In this document: positions 12,701 through 22,952 of the stretch, one piece after another
How the letters are laid out: each line of letters begins with the position of its first letter
How positions within the stretch are numbered: position 1 is the first letter of the stretch
Source: Polytrichum commune
Taxonomy: Eukaryota > Streptophyta > Polytrichopsida > Polytrichales > Polytrichaceae
Length of the DNA stretch: 64,000 nucleotides
NCBI GenBank assembly: GCA_950295325.1
Contig: OX485804.1
Location: forward strand, 37,744,429-37,808,428
Reading direction: 5' to 3'
Made by a program: the position numbers and the translations under genes
Notes under the pieces: model-generated
The model's database searches: none
Told to the model about the DNA's origin: nothing
Seen by the model: the letters and a program-made list of their open reading frames with translations, nothing else

Positions 12701-15700
12701 CCATAAGATAATCATCAGGATTATTCTCTGTCACAAATCCATACAGGTACAGCAGCTCCTGCAAAATCAGGTACTAATGTGAGCTTTACCTTTTAAAAAG
12801 CTGACGTATTCTAGAAGCTAACTCAAAATCCATAATCCGACAATTCATAAATCTAGATTCTTCTCCCTTTTACTGTCATGACTACATATCTTTTCATCTG
12901 TGCACATCCTAGGATAAGCTAGTAATAAGTGCACAACCCATACCTCATTGCCTTTGTTGCCGTAACTGATGAACACCTCTGAGGAAGCAGTGACGCTCAA
13001 ATCAGGGCCTGAAATCATTGCAACAGTCAAGGATTGTCATGAGGTTTGGCAAAATTTTGATGGATAAGATTATGCAACAGTGGTGAAAAATACATGAGAG
13101 CATTGTTTGTCGTCCATTGCCTATCCTTACTTTGGCCTGCAGCCATCATAAAGAAGGCTGTCCAGCATTGACTAATCCTTAACATCCACAGAGACCACAA
13201 TGTAGTTGCCACCTCATCTAGGACTGTTCGTCGACATCCCAAAAGACCCAAACTTACATGCTCATCTGTTTTTTGAGGCAATTTTATAATTGAAGTTTAC
13301 TAGACTCAAGCGTCAGCCATACGGATGCGAACTATGACTCAAAACTTACAAATTCACAGCCATGCAACCTTCACTTTATAGTCAATCTTGGAAATGCAAA
13401 CAGCACCTCGGACTAAAATTAACTACTTTAATGTTTGTAGAGATGGCCAGCAGCAAAAATTTAATGGGCAAGGCCTTCAACACACTTTGAGTCACTACAC
13501 TAAATATGATATTTAGTGTCACTTACTATTTGGAGTTACACAATGCTATATCTTTTACTATTAATGTAATTCTTTTACCAAGTAAAGATGTTAATGTTCT
13601 ATAATGTCCAAACAACCAACTCAACCTTTGTTGGTAAAAAATCAGATGTACAGTAAACAGTTATAGCATTGCGTAGTTAAAAATAGTAAGTGACACTAAA
13701 TATCATATTCAGTATAGTTATCAGATGCCAATAGCATAGTTTTTTCTTAAATAATAAATTTAAAATCATTTATTAAATTAAAATTTTCTCCGTGTACACC
13801 ATCCAGTCAACAATGTATGTTGCCACAGAAGATGGGTTGGGTACCTGTGATGAGATACATGGAGTTGGGGACGCCAGTAAGAGAGCCTTGAGGACCATCA
13901 ACCTCCCATAAAGCAACTGCTCTATGATCTACAAACAACAGAACCAAGAGTGAACCTCTTACCATCTTTTCCAACTTTTTGAGCCTTCATAAATTGGAAG
14001 ATACAGAACTAATACAGAGCAGTACATGTATATACAAGCACTAACAAGCACATAAACAACAAAGCAATTTGAATCTACACTTGAGTAAACTACCATGATT
14101 ACAGAAGTCGATGCCTGGAACAAGGCCTTCAACCCATACTGATGATGGAGTTTCATCTCCGTTAGATTCAGCATTCTGGGTTGATTGGTGGACTTCATCC
14201 ATCACAGATGATACCACCCGAGAGTCATCCCCAAGCTCAGGATCTGCTACATCCTTATCAAGCTTTTCATTTAAGCTTTCCTCCTCTAAATCAGTTTTCA
14301 ATGGGGCAACTGCATTGGAATCTGGGTTGGTCTGTTCAACTGATAACATAAGACCTCGAATAGCAGGTGGAATAGGGAGCTGTGCTGGAAATACGAAAGA
14401 GTGTGCACAAGGAATATTTAGTGCACGAGTCCAAAATATGCAATTGGCCCTGTTAAGCAGTACCAGTATAGTATTAGTGCAGAGTAAGATGAGCACAAGA
14501 AAATGACCTTTCCTCCACAATTACTGAAACACTACACACTTTCCCCCACTTCACTGACCAGATTAAAAGAGGACAAACCAGTAACCACCAAGGAAAAAAC
14601 CTTACATATATATTAAAACAAGCCCTGGAAATTTCACTGTATTGGAAAGAAAACAAGCCCTGGAAACAGCAACCTTAGCAAGAGCCCTAACAATCCTCAG
14701 ATGTAGCATATACATGGACCCTCTTATCACAGATATAAATTTACTGTCAGTCACATGCCAGAGTTGTCTCAGAGACATGTAATGTAATACATAGTGATGT
14801 AAATGTGTGAGAAAAGCAAGAGCAGTTGTATGTGCTTACCACATGAAGTCTTCAAAGTTGACCTCTCTGCATGGGTTCCCACCAGCCAGATAAGTAACTC
14901 AGGTGCCAGTTCCTGTAATCATTCCTCCCAACTTTTGAAATCCCCTAATCCTGGACCCAAAGATCAGAAAGTCAAGATGCTATATCAAACCATTAATACA
15001 TACATCTCTTCATGCCTGAACTTGAAGATGCTGTGAAATTTTCGTACTTAGCAACATTCACTAACTTCTCAATGGATCCAAGGGCCTGTTAACAAATAGG
15101 AGGGTCAAGGGATATCACCTCTCACATGCAATAGATGACAAAACATTCTCCGCAAAGGTCTTCACTGTCTTCTTGAAGACTGCGTTCAATGCTCTAAGCT
15201 GTATATAAACTCCAGGATTAGTAAATAAAAAAAAGGCAGCATAGCCCTGCACAACAGTAGTTTATAAAACTAGAATACACTAGCTGTCAGCAGGATCATT
15301 GAGAGGATAATTAAAGTGCCCATCTTGCAGATTTTCTTCTTCCAGGAAGTTGATACGTAATCAATCTACAAAGATTATCTCAAACTAAATCCAATCTACC
15401 ACCTTGTCTTTGTCACTAAATCTTTCCTATGCTCCGTAAATCCTCAAAGTCTATAAGTCAATCAGAATTTTGTGGAACACTTGCCTGTTGCTGAGTTGCA
15501 TGGAAGAGAGATGACCCCTTTAACTCCAAAAGCTCTTCTTCAGAATACAATAGTGGAGTTCCAAACTTGGAGGGCAGCACATCCAAATATCTGGATGATC
15601 ATCTAAGGATTCTCCAGTGCCATATTCAGAGTTCATTTGCTATCAGAGAAAATACTAATTGTAGTCACCAGACGCTTTTATGCACTCTAAAATTGACTGG

Positions 15701-18195
15701 AGCAGTTCAAGTTCAGTTGATAGAATAGTGAAGCTCCAAACACAAAGGATTCAGAATTGAAGGATACGGGGCCCAAAATGATGACTCTCCTCGTGCATGT
15801 TCGATCAAGAGAAAGAGCATAATCAGGAGGCGGTCATCAACACCTCCCTCTTCAAACAATCTGCAATATTGAGGCCCTAGCAGAGGGTCTTGTAATACAG
15901 TCATGGGTGTGATAGCCAGTATCAGTGGTGTCACCATCAGCACACCTGATTTATCACAGCTTAAGAGGACAAATCAGTTTGATTTCCATGCTTGATGAGT
16001 TCAAACAATACAAGTGAAAAAGATATTGATTCTAATAAAGAAATCAAATAACTGTGTATGTGGATCTATCAACAAATAATCATCAAGTTCAGAATCAAAC
16101 ATAGAGCTGTCTGTGAGATCAAACCTTAAATAAATTAAATAAATTAAATTACAAAATTTATTTTTAAAATCAAAAATATTGAAACAAATAAATACATTTA
16201 TAAATAAATAAATAAAGACCTTGAGTATTGTCCTCTGTAGCGAAGACACCCAGCCCTGCTTGCTTTTCTTTAGAGCTGGCTCTGATTTCACAGCCATGAA
16301 ACTGCACACCATTCACCTGAAACACCAATACCGACATCTCTTAATGTCCATTTTCCTACTAGAATGTTATATCAACTACAACTTCTACAATTGCGGCACT
16401 TAGAGCAGCGCAGAAGATAGATGTCATTCTAGTTGTTCACTTGTAGTTTAAAAGCAATTCATGTAACACAGGGACAATCAAAGGTCCAGGGTTTGTCACC
16501 CCCATCAACCAAAGAAGTAACAAATTCTGAACTGTTTCCACCCACTTCACAGGATCTTTAAGGCATGTTCATTTTCAGCACAGGATGGGCTAAGATACCC
16601 TGCTTAAACATCTCCCAAACATCTCTCATTCTCAGACACAGCGGAAAGTACACATACCCAAACCGTACTTAACTGAGTCTCAACCCAACAAACGCACAGG
16701 AAACACCTTCCCTTCAATTGCAGTCTTTGTGCATTTCTAGAGCCTCTAAAACAGGCAAAAGTTGATGTAAACATGCTCTCGCCTCCTTTCTCAACATCCC
16801 TCTAAAATCCAAACCTCAACTAAGAATTCACTAAACTCCAAATCATACACAAAACGACAAGATCCTCCCCAACTGCACTCTTCCACAGAAACGAGAGGAC
16901 TTAACACCGTCAATTGCATCTGAATTACAAACTCTGTCACCACATCCCCCAGCCTCCCAAACCTGTAAAAGTCCATGAACATGATTCTCTGCCCCTCAAC
17001 ATTCGCTCATGACCTTTCAGGTACCTGAACCTCATATGAGACTTTTCTCAACTTCACAACATAAACAGAAAACCAAAAACGAACGTCAATTGCACTCTTC
17101 GAACAGCAACCGTGAAACACCTTCAACATTAATTACAAAATCCCTCAGAACATGTAAAACATCCCAAAAAAAAGTTTAGACACGCTAGGGTCCGAACCAA
17201 CCTCGTCTGAGACTCGTCTCAAATCCAAATCAAAGACAAAATGTCATACTTGGAATCCAGACAACATGCAAGAAGTCGTTGAAATGTCCTGCCATAGTGT
17301 TGGATAGCCCTTCGCTATCAAAATTTCGCATGACCTCAGATGTGTAATGCATTCTGGGGTCTGATACAGCTCTCTTTGGCTTGCCTATCGCCAACATAAA
17401 TTAACAACCACTATCGCTAGCCAAAGATACTGCCAACAAAGGTTGGTTGATAATGTGGTATGATCCACCCAGCTATTTCCAAGGTTGACCTTGACAATAA
17501 CGGGTACAAACCCCTAAACCCTGCTCTCCTAAACCTTACCCCTCCAAGAATCCCAGTGGAATCGCACATAAACGGTACAAGCACAATGCATCTGTGAAGA
17601 CTCAAACTCAAATACCATAATTAAATAAAAGCTCCGATATGTCCGCCTACCTATTGCTGATTTCACAATACGGTCTTCTGAAGACTCTCATTCTTTATAG
17701 TTCGATCGTCCACCCAATCCAAGAAGAAGAGCTCTTTCAGTGTACACTGCTAACGCCAGTGACATGTGGCCTCTCAAAGAATCAAAGTCGATGCCAAGAG
17801 TATATCGAGATGAGTGCACACATATTTCATGCTTTCATACCTAACCCACAGAAACCACCCTCACTCAGCACCAAAAAAGTATGGCAATGCGGTTCCTCCG
17901 ATCCAGCACTCAAGAAAAATGTTAAGGACATAGAAATTTTTACCAGCAGCCATTCTCGAAACCTCCGCAGCCGAATTGCTTCCGGGCTTTCATCCACATG
18001 TACATCTTCCATATCCTTCTTCAAGACCCCATGGACAAGCTCATCGCCGAGCTCCATGTCAGAAGGCGCAACCTGTGTGGTGAATTCTTTCGTTTGAGAA
18101 TCTGCGGGACAATGTTTCTTCTGTTGGAGATTTGGTTGTGGCTGCAATGCTGCTGATGCCGCAAGTAAGTTATGTCTTCGCCATAGCCACTGCAA
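9742..18195 (-). CDS. SET-domain methyltransferase, RuBisCO-LSMT/SETD3-like (15 exons)
   Basis: Predicted protein lysine or histidine methyltransferase of the split-SET class. Exons (minus, 5' to 3'): 18195-17944, 16316-16220, 15945-15768, 15590-15485, 15198-15119, 14866-14840, 14449-14094, 13928-13845, 13008-12944, 12758-12702, 12543-12472, 11723-11469, 10879-10764, 10458-10351, 9889-9742. All phases agree and give 666 aa ending in TAA. Family landmarks seen: HGCEIRASSKEKQAGLGVFA (entry to the SET domain), DPLLGP, FWAPYLDVLP (rebuilt across an intron), VNFEDFMWANCIFWTRALNI (across a 27-nt exon), the NH of FCNH (about 364-365), and SYGNKGNEELLYLYGF (about 408-423) with the catalytic-type Tyr. 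Exons 11-15 match the C-terminal LSMT substrate-binding region. An acidic, low-complexity insert precedes the FCNH block. The Arg-rich N terminus could be a transit peptide. Intron 4 appears to be GC-AG. Exon 6 and the first exon are the least certain. Confidence 0.85.
11927..12171. mobile_element. MITE with about 35-bp TIRs and 9-bp flanking repeat (Mutator-like candidate)
   Basis: The left terminus GGCTGGGGATTCGTGGCACT is matched by the reverse complement of the right terminus (GGCCGGGGATTCGTGGCACT). Identity continues through CACTAAAAATCATCC. The flanks are GTGTAAGTG (11918-11926) and GTGTAAGCG (12172-12180), a 9-bp near-perfect direct repeat as expected for Mutator-type insertion. The caveat is that the insertion lies inside a GTATGT/GTAAGT-rich microsatellite that could mimic such a repeat. 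It lies in the intron between exons 11 and 12 of the SET gene. Confidence 0.65.
13495..13717. mobile_element. MITE with about 58-bp TIRs containing nested palindromes
   Basis: The left end CTACACTAAATATGATATTT continues as AGTGTCACTTACTATTT. The reverse complement of the right end is CTATACTGAATATGATATTT followed by the same AGTGTCACTTACTATTT. Similarity extends inward to ACACAATGCTATA. Each TIR contains an 11-bp-arm palindrome around ATATGATAT. It lies in the intron between exons 8 and 9 of the SET gene. Its TIR resembles that of the element at 20834-21166. Confidence 0.65.
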
Positions 18196-19439
18196 GTCTC
18201 ATCATGCAAGTGCCCCACTTGCCTGCTTTCTCAATGGACCCCTATACCCGTTCTGTGCAGTTCCAAAGATTCAATTATAAGGTTAAGAACTTAAGAAGAG
18301 ACATCAAGGTCTTTATATAGGTCTGGAATTGGTTAATTATTCCTAATACACCGTTATTGGTATTTAGTGTCACGTACACTCTTTGCGAAGGGCCTAAACT
18401 AGATGCTTAAGGCCTTAGGGTTAGTTTCCATGTAAGTTGTTCACTCATCATATTCTAGTGGAAATGTCAAATATGATATTGTTTGTCAATATCTTAACCC
18501 TAATCCTTACAATGTCACACCCGTTAATTGCCAATGTGATATTTTTCGTCAACATAAGTAACTTTTTAAAGTGAAAATTATTCACATGATGACATTTAGC
18601 ATAGTCTATTGGGCTATTTGAGATGATACTTTTTCATTTTAGTATGCAAGGGGAGGATATTACTAAGCATAATAAGAAGTATATTTTTGCATACAAATGG
18701 TCATGTGTTTATAGTTTAGTATGCAAGGGGAAGATATTTTTTAGCATACTAATGTCAAGTGTCATTTGTGTACACTTTAGTCAACTTGTTAGGCCATTGT
18801 ATTCAGTCCCATTAGCCTTTTGGATTCTTGGACTTGAAAATCAATTTCATTTCATTGTGTATAATAAAGACATAAGGGGCGTGTGCAATTCCAAAGATTT
18901 GATTATAAGGCTAAGGAAAGAGATTTTAAGGTAAGCAGAGCTACATCTTTCACACCTCTTACTGTGGCCCACTATAATTTTGATCGATGTAGCTTTTCTT
19001 GACCCACATCACTTTCTAGCCCACATAATCATATGTTCAAAATATGAATGTAAGATCAATGTTTTCACGGACATGAATAATTGTGGGGTTGAACCCCGAT
19101 AATACAACACCTCATTTATACAACACATTTGCCATTGACCAAACTTTGAATTGTTAATTTACCTTGATATTATGACTACGACGCTAGTAATACTTTTAAA
19201 AAAATAGGCATGATTCGTTATATAGTAGAGCTAATTAATGCATGCATGTGATGGGACCCATACTAAGGATATGCCTTGGGATCGGGGGAGTACATGATGA
19301 ATTCATCAATGGATTACCTTCAGTTGACTCAAGTTAATTGTTTTAAACCTTCATTGCAAAACAAACATTGCACCTATGAGTCTTTGGGTTTGGGTGGAGG
19401 TTGAAGGGTCTAGGGATTGTGTGGGTCTGCATACTAGAA
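18196..19439. other. Intergenic region, SET-gene 5' flank
   Basis: No gene is supported. A solitary TATTTAGTGTCACGTAC near 18359 resembles the inner TIR of the 13495-13717 MITE and may be a remnant. AGTATGCAAGGGGA is repeated at about 18641 and 18718. Confidence 0.4.
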
Positions 19440-20680
19440 TTATGTAGTTGTTGATTTCCCTTCTTGATTTGAAGTTTGTTCTCACACTTGAATCTCACAT
19501 CTCTTTAGATTGGAAATTTCAATCCCATATGACTTATGCTCTTAGATTTGCCCATGCCACTTTTCAATTTCTTGGCTCTAGAGGTGACGGCAGTCTTGTG
19601 TGGCGGATGCTTTTCATTTCGGTTATAATTTCAGCAATTTTGATGTTGATGACCATATTTGCACACAAAACAACATGCATATAAATTGGTAAGCATTGAC
19701 CTCCTCCACATTGGTTATGGGACCAAAAGATGTTTACAATATGGATGAGACTGATTTATTTTAGCAGCCCAACCAAACAAAGACACCAAGCAAAAGGAAA
19801 AATTCATGGGCTCAAAATTCAAAAGGATTGTCTCACTCTTGCTTTTGTTGTAAACATGACATGCACTAACAAGTTGAAACGTGTGATTATTGAAAAATCT
19901 TCATGCCCAAGATGCTTTGGAAGGTGGTTTGCCAACAAATTATGTGTGTTGGTTTGCAAACTGAACGCCCCAGATGACATCAAATATATTTTAGAGTTAG
20001 ATGATGAGCCTCAATGTACATTTTAAATCTCAAAAGTGGAAGGTACTTTTAATTATGCACAAATATGCTACTCATTCCCTTGAGCATGTTGGTAGGGTGA
20101 ATCATTTGGTTTTTTAACCTTGCAGTTGAGCAATATTATAATTTCTTTCTTACCACCTAATGTTACAAGTGTGATACATGCAATCCTTGGATCAAGGAAT
20201 AGTTACTTCATTCAAAGTTCAGTATAAGAAGAAGTTTTTGAAATGGGTTATCTCTCAATTTGATTCTTCTACTACTCACCATGACTTGGGGAAAATAATG
20301 TCTAATGTAGGGCATGCTACTATGTAGTGCTCTCAAGTGTGGAGAGAGATGAATCCCCAAACCATACGAAATAATTGGAGGATGTCCAAAATTTTACATG
20401 CAAATTGGAGTGTTGATTTTGCCATGAATGATGAACGTGGGAAACTGAGAATGAAAGAAGCAACAAAAATGAATTTGTCAAGTCTCATATCCTCTTTGAA
20501 TCTTCGAGTGAAGAAATGCCTATTGAAGAATGTGTGCAATTGGCATGAGAGGAAATTGTTGACGTAGAGTACAACATGGGTGAGTTGGTAGATTTTGCAC
20601 AGGGTAGAGAAATCCATTTGGGTTTAGATTTGAATGACAAGCCAATGGAGGTCCCACACATCCATATCAGCAATGCATTC
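19440..20680 (+). pseudogene. Broken pogo/Tigger-like (DDE_1, Tc1/mariner superfamily) transposase
   Basis: Fragments in several frames follow the order of a pogo-type transposase. DVYNMDETDLF (about 19728) is the first catalytic Asp block and is followed by a stop. Next come KGKIHGLKIQKDCLTLAFVV and KLKRVIIEKSSCPRCFGRW (19790-19925). Then THSLEHVG and a PPNVTSVI remnant appear (about 20080-20175), and LDQGIVTSFKVQYKKKFLKW (about 20190-20250) lies in another frame. A hydrophilic tail reaches about 20570. Stops and frameshifts separate the blocks, so it is not functional. I found no clear terminal repeats. Confidence 0.75.
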
Positions 20681-20833
20681 CATGCGTTGGTGTAATTCGG
20701 TTTTGGTTTGGAAGTATATTGCTAGATAGAAGATTTGTAATGATCTAGAACACGCCACCTTTGCAACATAGGGAACTACAACTGAAGTTGAAGATGTGAA
20801 TAGTATCGTGGGTAGCCCCTCTACATGTAATTT

Positions 20834-21166
20834 TACACTAAACTAAATAGGATACTTAGTGTTTGATACACTAAATACGAACATATACACTACATATCAA
20901 CAATCCTATGAAAATAAGTAATATTAAATGTAAACTCCAACACTAAAACCCAACTATGGTAATATGTGGAAGTTACATATTTAAATTTAGTGTGTAGTAA
21001 GGATATGGAAAAGAATAAAAAAGAACAATGATAAAAGAAGAATTTCAGCATATCTTCTAGCATATCTTCTAACACTTATTGTCAAGGAATTGAAAATTAG
21101 TGTTAAGCAGGATAGGGTGGTAACAACACTAAATATAATCAAACGCTAAATATCCTATTTAGTGTA
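20834..21166. mobile_element. MITE with TACACTAAATAGGAT-type TIRs
   Basis: The left end TACACTAAACTAAATAGGAT and the reverse complement of the right end (TACACTAAATAGGATATTTA) match apart from a 5-nt duplication on the left. Both continue into a TTAGTGTTTGAT / TTAGCGTTTGAT segment. Length is about 333 bp, non-coding. The TIR consensus is shared with the MITE at 13495-13717, so the two form a family. Confidence 0.6.
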
Positions 21167-22667
21167 CTGTAAACACAAGCCAGGTGTCAATCGACTCCTA
21201 AACTTGTATTATTGCAATGTGTTCAATGACATGTCGTACATGAATAAGAATTAGCATGTATTTTGTGTGCATATACGTGTGTTTGTAGAAGGAGGGAGGG
21301 AGGGAGGGGGGGGGGGGGGGATGCAAATGGGACACAATACAATATTATCTACATAGGCACTCAAAAATTAATGCAGAAAATCCAAATTTACTGAACTGTT
21401 AGTTAGGTTGACCACCTCAAATCAAATAACTATGGAGCACCCTAACTATTGGCCCAACATTGAACACAGGGCACATAAGGTATGCGGGTGTTAGTCCGAA
21501 TTGGTGCTTATTTTAATTGTACCTCAATGATTGAACGGTGTGTGGTTAGTTGTGGATCTAATAACAAACACCAGAAAGACATGTGTTTACAAGAGATTGG
21601 GCTATGTTTTCAAATCTTATTGAACTGTTCCACATTCAATAAAGAACACAATTGAGAGCACCTATGTATTCAATGAAGGAATCAACAAACATGCACTTCC
21701 AATAATCATAAATAAATAAAGGGAAATTTCATTTTCAAGTTGTCACTTCATTGTGATTTTCTAGTAAGACATAGGTCTAGGGGTGGAACGAACAGACACT
21801 TCATTCACGTCGGTCCCTACCGGGGATCGAAGTTTCTTCTCTTCTCTGGTTTTCTAGTTCAACATAAGTTTTTGTTGAGGAAATCTAATCAGCAGAAGAT
21901 GGAGAAACATGAAAAACAAGAAAACTGTAGAACCGCGAGTCTCTGTCCTTTACCACGAAAGACTACAACTGTAGCTGTCCACTTTGCTCATGCCAGTCCA
22001 TGGCTATTTACTATACCTATAACCAAACCTTTCTTGGATTTTGTGCACCTTCTTCTCAAATGTAGGTCAAGGATTGAAGCTACTCATTTGTCACCCGAAA
22101 ATTTTGAAAATAAATAATTAACAACTACCAAAATAACTATAGTTAATTATATTTTTTTCAATACATTATAGGGAGCAACTATAGTTAAGTAGATATATAT
22201 AACTATAATTAACATTCACATTAAATAAACCGGACCAAAAATAGCAAGAACAAGTAACATCCAAGTGTGAACACAAAGTGGTTAGGAAATTTGCTTTTGA
22301 AACAGAGAAGTTGATGCATATTAGTCACTGTCCTATAGATAGAGCCAACAACCTGAATGACACCCACATACCTTATATTGTACCATTTTCCCAACCATAT
22401 CCTAAAGCAGTACAAGCCAATTCTGAATAGCAGGATCGGCGTTAGGATTGGAGGCCACATGTCACGATCTTAGAGCCCGACGATCTTGAGCTAATCTGAA
22501 CCGGTCGTTCATATGCCGCGCCCCCGCTACATCCCGGGTAGTATACCTACCGTAGAACTGTATAAGCGCCTGTAACACAAGATTAAACCTCCAAAGCCAA
22601 ACAGCACGCACATTGTAAGGACACGGGCTCAAAGTCTTCTTGGAAAGAACATTCTAGGTCTACATCA
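21167..22667. other. Intergenic region with homopolymer and palindromic AT segments
   Basis: A GGGA iteration runs into a G run near 21290-21320. AACTATAGTTAATTA-type palindromic AT sequence lies near 22130-22215. The open frame at 21740-22117 has no recognisable motif. This region includes the distal promoter of the first AWPM-19 gene. I saw no ACGTGKC-type ABRE between 22450 and 22953. Confidence 0.4.
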
Positions 22668-22692
22668 CTTATCTACGATATACGTAGATAAG
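22668..22692. promoter_or_regulatory. Perfect 10-bp-arm palindrome upstream of the first AWPM-19 gene
   Basis: CTTATCTACG, then ATATA, then CGTAGATAAG. It lies about 260-285 bp upstream of the start codon and contains two inverted GATAA-type words. It could be a factor-binding site or simply a cruciform; nothing in the sequence decides. Confidence 0.35.
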
Positions 22693-22880
22693 CGTATAGG
22701 AATGAATCTGGCGGGGTGAGTTTCAAGAAACCTCAGCTTCGGCGGCTCCAGTGCTTCAAATGGATTCACAACTGTAGTTCAAAATCAAAATTCTTGCAAT
22801 CAGTTCACAGAGCTACAATTGCAGTGAGAGCTGATCGTCTGAGTGGAGTGGGATCAGTGAGGAGAGAAGGATAATTTGGT

Positions 22881-22940
22881 GTAAGTAGTGGCCGGTTTGT
22901 TGTTGTTTGAGTATATTATCTTGTTTTCTGATCTTTGCAG
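22881..22940 (+). other. Possible 5'-UTR intron of the first AWPM-19 gene
   Basis: A GTAAGT donor at 22881 and a TTTGCAG acceptor ending at 22940 bracket a T-rich 60-nt segment. The ATG follows 12 nt later. The second gene copy also has a CCTGCAG acceptor-like site shortly before its ATG. Confidence 0.4.
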
Positions 22941-22952
22941 CGATTTGTGGCG

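Noticed and set aside
14111-14506. 131-aa plus-strand open frame
   Set aside because: Antisense to the large exon 7 of the SET-domain gene, whose reading frame has clear motifs.
17639-18097. 152-aa plus-strand open frame
   Set aside because: It lies antisense to the first exon of the SET-domain gene and has no family resemblance; treated as a shadow.
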